Source: a bacterium UBP17_UBA6191
GTDB lineage: Bacteria > Muiribacteriota > UBA6191
Direction: 5' to 3'
DNA: 13,264 bases
NCBI GenBank assembly: GCA_002422125.1
Contig: DITF01000101.1
Coordinates: 1-13,264 of the forward strand
The stretch's first letter is position 1. Each line of letters opens with the position of its first letter. The notes beneath the pieces are model-generated. The model did not search any database, was not told the DNA's origin, and saw only the letters and a list, made by a program, of their open reading frames with translations. The position numbers and the translations under genes were made by a program. This document shows positions 1 through 6,952 of the stretch, piece after piece.

Positions 1-635
1 AGATTCAGCGGTTTGACAAAGGTGACACTTTGATTGAGCTTGATGATGGGATTGAGGCCATTTTACCATTTCGGGAACAAATTCCAGCCCAGCGCTTTCG
101 ACAGGGAGATTACATAAAGTCTGTTCTGATTGATGTTAAAAAAGTTAGTAAAGGGCCACAGATTGTCTTATCCAGAACTCATCCTGATTTTTTGCGCCGA
201 TTGTTCGAACAGGAAATTCCTGAGATTCCTGATAAGCTTGTGGAAATCAGAAGTATTGCCAGAGAGCCTGGGGTTCGTTCTAAAATTGCAGTATGGTCAG
301 CCGAAGAGCATATTGACCCGGTCGGCTCCTGTGTCGGTTTACGGGGTTCAAGAATTCAGGTGGTTGTGAATGAACTTAATGGTGAAAAAATTGATATTGT
401 GAAGTGGAACCCTGATCTCACGGTTTATATTAACAATGCTCTTAGTCCGGCCAAACCAAGGACTATGCAGTATATTGAAGAAGATAAACGCATGATTGTA
501 GTAGTCCCAGACTCCCAGTTGAGTCTCGCAATTGGACGGGAAGGACAAAATGTCAGACTTGCTGCTAAGCTGACCCACATAAAGATTGATATTGTTAAAG
601 AGAGTGATTATATTAGGAGTCTTGATTTGGGGTAG
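1..635 (+). CDS. nusA: Transcription termination/antitermination factor NusA, C-terminal part (5' end outside window)
   Basis: NusA binds RNA polymerase and nascent RNA and modulates pausing, termination and antitermination. The reading frame is open from base 3, so the gene starts upstream of the window; the first ATG/TTG codons seen here are internal. The visible part begins in the end of the S1 domain (the segment GIEAILPFREQIP is typical) and continues through KH1, with GLRGSRIQVVVNELNGEKID, and KH2, with LSLAIGREGQNVRLAAKLT carrying the GxxG loop. The link segment VLSRTHPDFLRRLFEQEIPEI is highly characteristic. The protein stops about a dozen residues after KH2, so it lacks the acidic C-terminal repeats of enterobacterial NusA, as in most other bacteria. 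It lies 53 bases upstream of infB, the classical nusA-infB order. Identity is close to certain. Confidence 0.97.
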   Translation, partial: IQRFDKGDTLIELDDGIEAILPFREQIPAQRFRQGDYIKSVLIDVKKVSKGPQIVLSRTHPDFLRRLFEQEIPEIPDKLVEIRSIAREPGVRSKIAVWSAEEHIDPVGSCVGLRGSRIQVVVNELNGEKIDIVKWNPDLTVYINNALSPAKPRTMQYIEEDKRMIVVVPDSQLSLAIGREGQNVRLAAKLTHIKIDIVKESDYIRSLDLG

Positions 636-688
636 AGGTTTTTAGAAGCCTTCTTCCCGCTATTTTTTACCCAAGGTTTTGGATTTTT

Positions 689-3163
689 ATGAGAGTATTT
701 GAACTTGCCAAGGAACTGGATTACGACAAAAATAAACTGATCTCCTTGTGCAAAGAAGCCGGTCTGAACATTAAGAGCCCTTTGAGTCCATTGGACGATT
801 CTGCAGAAGCGGAAATTCGTCGTATTGTGCAGAAGGCATCCCGTAAGGAAGAAGCACCAAAAGACAATGTCATTCGGTCTATGAAGGATTTACCTTCTAT
901 CCGATCTGATGATTTGGAAAAAGGCAAGGTGCGCATTGCCACTACCCAGAAGCCGGCAACAGCCACTACGACTCAAACCCGTAGCCCACGGCCAGCCACT
1001 GGCACTCTGGCACCTGGTGGCAGAAGCCACGGGCACCGGGGGTCGTCTTCAGATGGTGCATCTGGAGGGGGCGCGGGAGGCAATCAGAGGCCGCCTTACA
1101 ATCGAGGGGAGTATCAGGGACAGGGAGGTCAGTCCAGGTCCGGGGGAACTCATCCTCATTCTCGCTCAGGTGGCATGGGGCAGCCCCCAGTACCGCCAGC
1201 AGGAACTGTACCGCCAAGCACTTATACGCCTCATTCTGGTCAGTCTCATAGCGCTCCCATGACAGATGATGAACTCAAGTTTGGCCGTAAACGCACGGCC
1301 ATGACTGAGTTTGAACGACAACAGGCTAAAATCCAGAAAAAGAAAAAGATTAAGGAAAAGCAGGTTTCTCGAGAATTAAAGCATGAGGAAGAACAGGCCA
1401 GGCAAGAAGCTCAAAGAAAGGTTCTGAAGCTTGGGGAATCTGTATCTGTAAATGAGCTTGCAACCAATATGGGCGTCTCAGTCACTGAGGTGATTGGCAA
1501 ATTGTTCAAGATGGGAATCATGGCCGCCATGAACCAGAGGCTTGATGAAGATACAGTCGAGATTCTGGCCAATGAATATGGGTATTCCATTCAGCATGAG
1601 TCCTCAGAGGCCATTGATTATTTTGAGCTAGAGGAAGAAGACGCTCCAGAAAGTCTGAAGCCAAGAGATGCCATTGTTACCATTATGGGCCATGTGGATC
1701 ACGGTAAGACAACCCTTTTGGACTATATTCGCAGTGCCACTGTGGCCAAAGGCGAGGCTGGGGGGATTACCCAGCATATTGGTGCTTACAAGGTCAATAC
1801 TCGCTCTGGACATAGCATCTGTTTTTTAGATACCCCTGGTCACGAGGCGTTTACCGCCATGCGTGCTCATGGTTCTCAAATTACGGATATTGCCATTTTG
1901 GTGGTAGCGGCTGATGATTCCGTTAAGCCTCAGACTTTGGAAGCCATCAATCACGCCAAAAATGCTGGTGTGCCGATTATTGTCGCTGCGACAAAAATTG
2001 ATAAGCCTGGTGCTAATCTTACCAAGGTATATGAGGATCTTGGAGCCAACGGTCTTTTGGTGGAACCTTGGGGTGGCAAAATTCCTATTCAGGGAGTCTC
2101 AGGCATCTCTGGTCAAGGAATCGATGATCTACTGGATACCATCGCTTTACAGGCAGAATTGCAGGAGCTGAAGGCCAATCCCGATAAAAAAGGGGTTGGG
2201 GTGGTAGTTGAGGCAGGATTGCATAAGGGCAAGGGGGCCGTGGCCACAGTTTTAGTACAACAAGGCAAAGTGTGCGTTGGTGATATCATGGTTGCCGGAA
2301 TGGCCATGGGGCGAGTTCGTGCCATGCTCAACGAAAAAGGTGAGCAGGTTAAGGTAGCAGGTCCTTCTACTCCGGTGGAGGTAGCTGGTTTTTCTGAGGT
2401 ACCACAGTTTGCCGACAAGTTTATGATTGTTTCAGAGGAAAAGATTGCCAGATCCTTGATTCAGAAGCGGCAGGAACGAGCCAAGCGCATGAAGGTCAGT
2501 GGCGCGGAAAAAGTAGTGAGCCTTGAGAGTCTTTTTGCGAAGGTTGAAGAAGGTAAGCTTGAGGAATTAAAGCTGATTGTGAAAGCCGATGTTCATGGCT
2601 CAGTAATCGCATTGACAGAATCACTCTCCAAATTGACGGCCAAGAATTTAAGGGTGAATGTAATTCATTCTGGGGTTGGGCCAGTGTCAGAGAGTGATGT
2701 GATGTTGGCGTCAACAGCTTCTGCCATTATCCTCTGTTTCCATGTTCGTAATGATCCAAGGGTTGAGTCTTTGGCCGGAGATCACAAGGTTGAGATTCGG
2801 AATTATAGGGTTATCTATGAAGCCATTGAAGATATTGAGAAGGCTTTGCAGGGTATGCTCAAACCTGAATTTGAAGAACATGTTTTGGGTCGTGCGGAAG
2901 TCAGAGATGTCTTTGCAATCTCCAAGGTAGGAAAAATTGCAGGTTGTTTTGTAGAAACTGGCAAAGTGATTCGTGGTCGGGAAGCGCGAGTGATTCGCGA
3001 TGGAACCGAGATTTACAAAGGCAAGGTTGAAAACATCAACCGCTTCAAGGATCAGGTCACTGAAGTTTTGAGTGGTTATGAGTGTGGGATTTCCTTACGA
3101 TTTAATGATATTAAAGTTAAGGATATCATTGAATGTTTTGAGATTCAGGAGATACGAAGATAG
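689..3163 (+). CDS. infB: Translation initiation factor IF-2
   Basis: IF2 is the GTPase that brings initiator fMet-tRNA to the 30S subunit and promotes 70S joining. The 824 residues show the N-terminal IF2N module (MRVFELAKELDYDKNKLISL), then a disordered Gly/Ser/Pro/His-rich linker at about residues 85-190, a Lys/Glu-rich helix, a second IF2N-like module (VSVNELATNMGVSVTEVIGK) and the G domain. G1 is GHVDHGKT (334-341), the switch region has GGITQHIGAY, and G3 is DTPGHE (381-386) with the catalytic His385. Domains II-IV and the fMet-tRNA binding C2 barrel follow. Two G motifs depart from the consensus: G4 reads T435-K-I-D438 rather than NKID, and G5 reads S471-G-I rather than SAK. The start is the ATG at 689, with only a weak GGA at 681-683 as Shine-Dalgarno, but the IF2N module begins right there. 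An internal shorter form cannot be shown. Confidence 0.98.
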   Translation: MRVFELAKELDYDKNKLISLCKEAGLNIKSPLSPLDDSAEAEIRRIVQKASRKEEAPKDNVIRSMKDLPSIRSDDLEKGKVRIATTQKPATATTTQTRSPRPATGTLAPGGRSHGHRGSSSDGASGGGAGGNQRPPYNRGEYQGQGGQSRSGGTHPHSRSGGMGQPPVPPAGTVPPSTYTPHSGQSHSAPMTDDELKFGRKRTAMTEFERQQAKIQKKKKIKEKQVSRELKHEEEQARQEAQRKVLKLGESVSVNELATNMGVSVTEVIGKLFKMGIMAAMNQRLDEDTVEILANEYGYSIQHESSEAIDYFELEEEDAPESLKPRDAIVTIMGHVDHGKTTLLDYIRSATVAKGEAGGITQHIGAYKVNTRSGHSICFLDTPGHEAFTAMRAHGSQITDIAILVVAADDSVKPQTLEAINHAKNAGVPIIVAATKIDKPGANLTKVYEDLGANGLLVEPWGGKIPIQGVSGISGQGIDDLLDTIALQAELQELKANPDKKGVGVVVEAGLHKGKGAVATVLVQQGKVCVGDIMVAGMAMGRVRAMLNEKGEQVKVAGPSTPVEVAGFSEVPQFADKFMIVSEEKIARSLIQKRQERAKRMKVSGAEKVVSLESLFAKVEEGKLEELKLIVKADVHGSVIALTESLSKLTAKNLRVNVIHSGVGPVSESDVMLASTASAIILCFHVRNDPRVESLAGDHKVEIRNYRVIYEAIEDIEKALQGMLKPEFEEHVLGRAEVRDVFAISKVGKIAGCFVETGKVIRGREARVIRDGTEIYKGKVENINRFKDQVTEVLSGYECGISLRFNDIKVKDIIECFEIQEIRR

Positions 3164-3166
3164 TCC

Positions 3167-3568
3167 ATGAAAAAACAGTCAGGTTTTCGGAAACAAAGGC
3201 TGGCAAAAGACATTCAGAGGCTGATCGGTGAGCTTGTGATGCGGGAAGTTAAAGACCAGCGCATCCACCGCGCATCGGTGGTGGTGACACAGGTACAGCT
3301 TTCCCCGGATATTTCCCATGCACGGGTATATGTGACTTTTGCCAACCCAGGGACTTCGCCCAAAGACAGAGAAGTGGCACTTGGTATTCTTCAGGAGTCT
3401 GAAGGTTATTTTCGCTCTGTGGTAGGAAAGCAGTTTTCTCTTCGTAGTGCTCCCCAGATTCATATTCATTATGATGAAACTGGAGATGAAATTGAGAGAA
3501 TCCGACGAGAGCTTTTGGAGGAGAAGGAAGAGCTAGAGGCCATTAAAGCCCGGTCTGTCCTTGAATAA
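3167..3568 (+). CDS. rbfA: 30S ribosome-binding factor RbfA
   Basis: RbfA is a small KH-fold protein that binds immature 30S subunits near the 5' helix of 16S rRNA and helps late maturation and cold adaptation. At 133 residues it has the usual family length. It opens with the typical helix (FRKQRLAKDIQRLIGELVM) and then REVKDQRI, a strand with VVVTQVQLSPDISHARVYVT, and RSAPQIHIHYDETGDEIERI at the end of the KH core. It starts 3 bases after the infB stop, with GAAGA at 3156-3160 as the probable ribosome binding site inside the end of infB, so it is almost certainly co-transcribed and coupled. The infB-rbfA-truB order is conserved across bacteria. No anomalies are seen. Confidence 0.96.
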   Translation: MKKQSGFRKQRLAKDIQRLIGELVMREVKDQRIHRASVVVTQVQLSPDISHARVYVTFANPGTSPKDREVALGILQESEGYFRSVVGKQFSLRSAPQIHIHYDETGDEIERIRRELLEEKEELEAIKARSVLE

Positions 3569-4291
3569 ATGTCGCTTACAGATACTCACGGAGTGATCAA
3601 TCTGATCAAGCCGATCGGTGTTGGTTCTACTGATTTGGTGGCCTATGTCAAGCGACTATTAAAGGTCTCCAAGGTTGGCCATGGCGGGACCCTGGATCCG
3701 TTTGCTTGTGGTGTGTTGCCAATTGGTATCAATCGAGGCACCAAATCCTTACAATCTCTATTGGAAGGCGACAAATCTTACACAGGTACAGCCGTATTGG
3801 GGATGGAAACCGACTCACTGGACATAGAAGGCGATGCTACAGGCTGGCACCAGTCTTTTGGTAAAGAACATACGATACGGACTCAGGAAGTGCTCTCATC
3901 GCTCATGGGCACCAGATTGCAGACAACTCCTTTGTATTCAGCTCGCCGAGTAGAAGGAAAACGCCTGTATCACATCGCCAGAAATACGCCAGAGCTGCAA
4001 CCAGCTCAATTGCCAAAGAGGCAGATCACAGTCCATGATTTACAAATCCAGTGGGACTCTGATTATCAAAAATTTCATCTACAGGTTCGTTGTTCCAAAG
4101 GCACATATATTCGGCAGATAGTTCAGGAAATTGCTGAACAGTTAGGGATTGTGGCTTATCTGGATTCATTGTGTCGTACTGAAGTGGCTGGACTAAGCCT
4201 TCAGAATGCAATCAGTGTTGCAAAGCTTTTTGAAATAGTTCATAAAGGAGCAGATTTTTCAGGCCAATGGTTTCACAGGGTGCAGGTATGA
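3569..4291 (+). CDS. truB: tRNA pseudouridine(55) synthase TruB, short form without PUA domain
   Basis: TruB converts U55 in the T-loop of tRNAs to pseudouridine and also acts as a tRNA folding chaperone. The catalytic motif is GHGGTLDPFACGVLPIG, with the nucleophile Asp43. Tyr71 in DKSYTGT is the base-stacking residue equivalent to E. coli Tyr76. The block KGTYIRQI (177-184) carries the conserved Arg182. At 240 residues it is much shorter than E. coli TruB (314) and ends soon after the catalytic fold, so the C-terminal PUA domain is absent; short TruB forms are known in other bacteria. The N-terminal motif usually written DKPxGxTS reads KPIGVGST here. The ATG directly abuts the rbfA stop codon (TAAATG), and the 3' end overlaps ribF, supporting translational coupling in the operon. 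Confidence 0.96.
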   Translation: MSLTDTHGVINLIKPIGVGSTDLVAYVKRLLKVSKVGHGGTLDPFACGVLPIGINRGTKSLQSLLEGDKSYTGTAVLGMETDSLDIEGDATGWHQSFGKEHTIRTQEVLSSLMGTRLQTTPLYSARRVEGKRLYHIARNTPELQPAQLPKRQITVHDLQIQWDSDYQKFHLQVRCSKGTYIRQIVQEIAEQLGIVAYLDSLCRTEVAGLSLQNAISVAKLFEIVHKGADFSGQWFHRVQV

Positions 4292-5211
4292 ATTGGTTGC
4301 CGGACTTTAAAAGCGAATACCCACGAGTATTGATAATTGGAAATTTTGATGGGGTGCATTTAGGGCATCAGAAATTGGTGCAACTGGCATTGGAGAAAAG
4401 AACCGGTTTTGATACTTTGGTCAGTGTAATGACATTTGAACCTCACCCATCCATAGTGTTTGCAGTTAAGAATTTTTTATTGGTTCAGGATTATGAGAGC
4501 CGGTATGCATGCCTTAAACAATCAGGGGCTGACGAGGTTTTGGCCATGCCATTTACCAATGGTTTTTCTCAGATGGATAGTCGGGAGTTTATTCGATTCC
4601 TTAAGGATGTGATTCGGCCAGAGGCTATTTGTGTAGGTTTTGATTTTCGATTTGGGCACTTTGGGGCCGGCACAGGTGCTCAGCTTCAAGCGGAAATGAA
4701 TTCAGCAAATGTCCCTGTATACATTCTGCCCAGGCACGAAATTTTAGGCCAAAAGGTTTCATCTAGTCGACTGAGGGAATGTTTAAAAATGGGTGATTTG
4801 CAAACCGTTGAATCTATGATGGGGCGCAAACATTTCCTGACGGGTTGTGTGAGCCCAGGGTATGGAATTGGCAAAGGTTTGGGATTCCCCACGATTAACC
4901 TTAATTTTCAAGACTTGCCTCTGGCACTGGCCTATGGAGTGTATTTAATCCGGGCTTCTGTTTTAGATGAGCCTGAGATCAAAGCCATAGCCAACTATGG
5001 AGTTAGCCCTAGTTTTCATGGCAATGAGAAACCGAGGTTAGAAATCCATTTTCCGCACCAGACTACGGGACCATGGGTGGATTGGAGTATTGGCGTCAAA
5101 GTGAAGGTGGAGTTTGAGAGATTTATTCGACCGGAACGACATTTTTCGGATCCTGAAGAATTAAAGACGCAAATTAGCTCTGATATTGGTTATTATGAGG
5201 AGTGGTTTTGA
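4288..5211 (+). CDS. ribF: Bifunctional riboflavin kinase / FAD synthetase RibF
   Basis: RibF phosphorylates riboflavin to FMN and adenylylates FMN to FAD in the cytoplasm. The N-terminal adenylyltransferase domain has GNFDGVHLGH (residues 18-27), GFDFRFG and SSSRLREC, the last matching the SSTxIR motif. The C-terminal kinase domain has GYGIGKGLGFPTINL, with F200-P-T-x-N204, then IANYG and RLEIHF, whose Glu252 is the expected catalytic base. I chose the ATG at 4288 (307 residues) because it overlaps the truB stop as ATGA and has AGGG at 4277-4280 seven bases upstream. An in-frame ATG at 4267 would add seven residues, but its nearest Shine-Dalgarno (AAGGAG, 4245-4250) is 16 bases away. The final residues fit the kinase family end (FSDPEELKTQISSDIGYYEE). 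Identity is secure. Confidence 0.96.
   Translation: MNWLPDFKSEYPRVLIIGNFDGVHLGHQKLVQLALEKRTGFDTLVSVMTFEPHPSIVFAVKNFLLVQDYESRYACLKQSGADEVLAMPFTNGFSQMDSREFIRFLKDVIRPEAICVGFDFRFGHFGAGTGAQLQAEMNSANVPVYILPRHEILGQKVSSSRLRECLKMGDLQTVESMMGRKHFLTGCVSPGYGIGKGLGFPTINLNFQDLPLALAYGVYLIRASVLDEPEIKAIANYGVSPSFHGNEKPRLEIHFPHQTTGPWVDWSIGVKVKVEFERFIRPERHFSDPEELKTQISSDIGYYEEWF
5197..5202 (+). promoter_or_regulatory. Shine-Dalgarno GAGGAG that selects a TTG start
   Basis: GAGGAG lies inside the last codons of ribF, five bases before the TTG at 5208. This is the main reason to believe that the short ORF after ribF is translated from TTG and is coupled to ribF through a TTGA overlap. Confidence 0.6.
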
Positions 5212-5366
5212 AAGAGAAACAAGAGGCTGTTCCCAAAATTCGTATCATGATCTTTGAATTGCAGAAAATGCTCGATTCAGCTAGTAGAGAGCAGTTAAAA
5301 ATATGGGAAACCCAGCTTCGACAGTTTGGAGAGTACAATGAAGAATCATCAGGCCCCGTTCATTGA
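5208..5366 (+). CDS. Small unknown ORF (52 residues) between ribF and ispA
   Basis: This is a 52-codon frame beginning with TTG, whose last two bases are part of the ribF stop (TTGA), and ending in TGA inside the first codons of ispA. It has a strong GAGGAG site five bases upstream. The product begins MKEKQEAVPKIRIMIF, continues ELQKMLDSASREQLKIWETQ and ends EYNEESSGPVH. It looks like a small soluble protein with one amphipathic helix (about residues 9-43) and no signal peptide or membrane segment. In many bacteria the gene just before ispA is xseB, the small subunit of exonuclease VII, also a short helical protein, but I do not see the XseB pattern (FEEALxxLExIVxxLE), so I do not assign it. 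I do not recognise the family. It could alternatively be an untranslated spacer, but the ribosome binding site and tight packing argue for a gene. Confidence 0.55.
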   Translation: MKEKQEAVPKIRIMIFELQKMLDSASREQLKIWETQLRQFGEYNEESSGPVH

Positions 5367-6246
5367 GAATTTTGAAGGGCTGAGGCTGATGGTTGAAGAA
5401 TCACTGCAACGGGCCTGTGATTTCAATGTGTCTGTGGCTCCCAAAATCAAACAGGCCATGGAATACTCCCTGTTTGCAGGTGGGAAGCGTATTCGTCCTG
5501 TTCTGGCCGTAAAGGCCTCAGAAATTTTTGGTGCCAACACTCTAGCTGTCTGTGAATGTGCCGTAGTGCTGGAAATTCTGCACACCTATTCCCTGGTTCA
5601 TGATGATTTGCCATGTATGGATGATTCCGATTTGCGAAGAGGTAAGCCTAGTTGTCACAAAATTTACGGAGAGGCTGTAGCAACTCTTGCCGGAGATGGA
5701 ATGTTGACTTTTGCTTGGGAGGTGTTGATCCGAGTAGGTAAAAAATGGCAGTTTTCAGATGAATTGATCTTAAAAAGCATTCTGGATTTATCTCAGGCCA
5801 TAGGTGCAAATGGCATGATAGCGGGTCAGATTCTGGATTTGGAAATGGAGAATCAACTCGTCGATGAACAGACATTAAGACAGATTCATTATTATAAGAC
5901 AGGCTGTTTATTTGGTGCTTCCATGGCTTTGGGTGCAAGATTGGCTGGAGCTAAAGAGACAGATATTGAATCATTAAGGGAATTTGGATACAGGTTTGGT
6001 CAGATATTTCAGATCACGGATGATAGCTTGGATGTAACGGGAACCACTCAGGAATTAGGCAAACCATCTGGAATCGATCACAAGAACCACAAATCAACAT
6101 ATCCCAGTGTTATGGGGCTTAACCAAAGCAGAATACTGGCTCAAGCCGAGTGCGATCAGGCACTGGAACTGTTAAAACCCTATTCTGGCCCTGCCGCCTC
6201 TGATTTATCCGATTTGGTCCAGTGGCTTTTGATTCGTAGCACCTGA
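5338..6246 (+). CDS. ispA: Polyprenyl (farnesyl-type) diphosphate synthase IspA
   Basis: This trans-isoprenyl diphosphate synthase condenses IPP with allylic diphosphates, most likely giving farnesyl (or geranylgeranyl) diphosphate for undecaprenyl-phosphate and quinone side chains. The first aspartate-rich motif is DDLPCMDDSDLRRGKPSCH (Asp89 onward), of the bacterial FPP synthase type with the extra residues between aspartates. The second is ITDDSLDVTG (Asp228-Asp232). GGKRIRP near the N-terminus binds diphosphate, and MIAGQILDLE fits the family too. At 302 residues the length is normal. The ATG at 5338 is preferred because GGAGAG (5328-5333) precedes it; an in-frame TTG at 5326 would add four residues. 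The start lies 29 bases inside the preceding small ORF, and the stop is one base from ispD. Exact chain length of the product cannot be read from sequence. Confidence 0.95.
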   Translation: MKNHQAPFIENFEGLRLMVEESLQRACDFNVSVAPKIKQAMEYSLFAGGKRIRPVLAVKASEIFGANTLAVCECAVVLEILHTYSLVHDDLPCMDDSDLRRGKPSCHKIYGEAVATLAGDGMLTFAWEVLIRVGKKWQFSDELILKSILDLSQAIGANGMIAGQILDLEMENQLVDEQTLRQIHYYKTGCLFGASMALGARLAGAKETDIESLREFGYRFGQIFQITDDSLDVTGTTQELGKPSGIDHKNHKSTYPSVMGLNQSRILAQAECDQALELLKPYSGPAASDLSDLVQWLLIRST

Positions 6247-6247
6247 C

Positions 6248-6952
6248 ATGAAGTGTTTTTTGGTCCTTTTACTCGGGGGCAGTTCTAAGCGGTTTGGTGA
6301 GCCGACACCAAAACAATTCCTTAGTCTGATGGGTAAACCAGTTTGGACTTATTCGCTGAATTGTTTTTTATCAGCGTTATCTGATTTAAGGGTTGTGTTT
6401 GTGGTTTCACAGGATTACCAAAGACCTATAACTGAATGGTTAAATCAAAACCATTCAGGTTTAAAATTTGGGTTCGCCTTACCTGGTTTAGAAAGACAGG
6501 ATTCCGTCCTTTCAGGATTAAGAAGCTGTGATAGTGATACCGAACTCGTGTTTATTCATGATGGGGCCAGGCCAAATCCATCACAATCTTTGATTATGCG
6601 TCTGTTTCATCGTTGTTTAGAAAGCGGGTATGGAGTCATTCCTGGACTGACAATCACGGATTCTGTTAAGGCAGTAGATAATTGCAATATGATTCAGGGC
6701 AATGTGAATCGGCAGATCTTAAGATTGGTACAGACTCCCCAGGTATTTTTATATCAGGATATACTTCAGGCCTATGTAAATCATATTGGCCATCCAGAGG
6801 GTACCGATGATTCCTGGTTTGCATTAAAGCAGGGCATTGCAGTTGAAATTGTAAGGGGAGAGGAAAGTAATTTTAAGTTGACGGTAAAAGAGGATTTTAA
6901 GCGAATGCAGGAATTGATGACTGAGGTTTGTGGGGAGGGGTCAAAGACATGA
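6248..6952 (+). CDS. ispD: 2-C-methyl-D-erythritol 4-phosphate cytidylyltransferase IspD
   Basis: IspD joins MEP and CTP to give CDP-methylerythritol, the third step of the MEP isoprenoid pathway. The CTP-binding N-terminus reads LLGGSSKRFG followed by PTPKQFLSLMGKPV, with Arg15 and Lys22 at the expected catalytic positions. ERQDSVLSGL, IHDGARP (Asp105), TITDSVKAV, LRLVQTPQVF, GTDDSWFALKQG and SNFKLTVKEDF (Lys210) complete the family signature. At 234 residues the length is typical. The first motif is unusual: most IspD proteins have AAGxGxR where this one has LGGSSKR, resembling the looser form in related cytidylyltransferases such as TarI. Genomic linkage to ispA and the intact remaining motifs favour IspD. 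It starts one base after the ispA stop and overlaps the following PBP gene by four bases. Confidence 0.93.
   Translation: MKCFLVLLLGGSSKRFGEPTPKQFLSLMGKPVWTYSLNCFLSALSDLRVVFVVSQDYQRPITEWLNQNHSGLKFGFALPGLERQDSVLSGLRSCDSDTELVFIHDGARPNPSQSLIMRLFHRCLESGYGVIPGLTITDSVKAVDNCNMIQGNVNRQILRLVQTPQVFLYQDILQAYVNHIGHPEGTDDSWFALKQGIAVEIVRGEESNFKLTVKEDFKRMQELMTEVCGEGSKT
6934..6940 (+). promoter_or_regulatory. Shine-Dalgarno GGAGGGG for the PBP gene
   Basis: GGAGGGG sits eight bases before the ATG at 6949, inside the end of ispD. It fixes the PBP start at the ATGA overlap and excludes an in-frame upstream start at 6928, which would place this motif inside the coding region. Confidence 0.7.

Noticed and set aside
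636..688. Possible terminator or attenuator between nusA and infB (GAAG-CCTT-CTTC at 645-656, then T6 at 662-667)
   Set aside because: The stem is only four base pairs and the T run is not adjacent to it. The genes are normally co-transcribed.
966..1217. Overlapping plus and minus frames inside the infB linker
   Set aside because: They result from the low-complexity GC-rich linker sequence, have no ribosome binding sites and show no known domain.
1259..3163. Internal translation start giving a short IF2 form (ATG at 1259)
   Set aside because: A short IF2 form is known in E. coli, but there is no Shine-Dalgarno before this ATG, so it cannot be supported here.
5208..5366. Assignment of the small ORF as xseB
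   Set aside because: Position and size fit, but the FEEALxxLExIVxxLE signature of the exonuclease VII small subunit is not visible.
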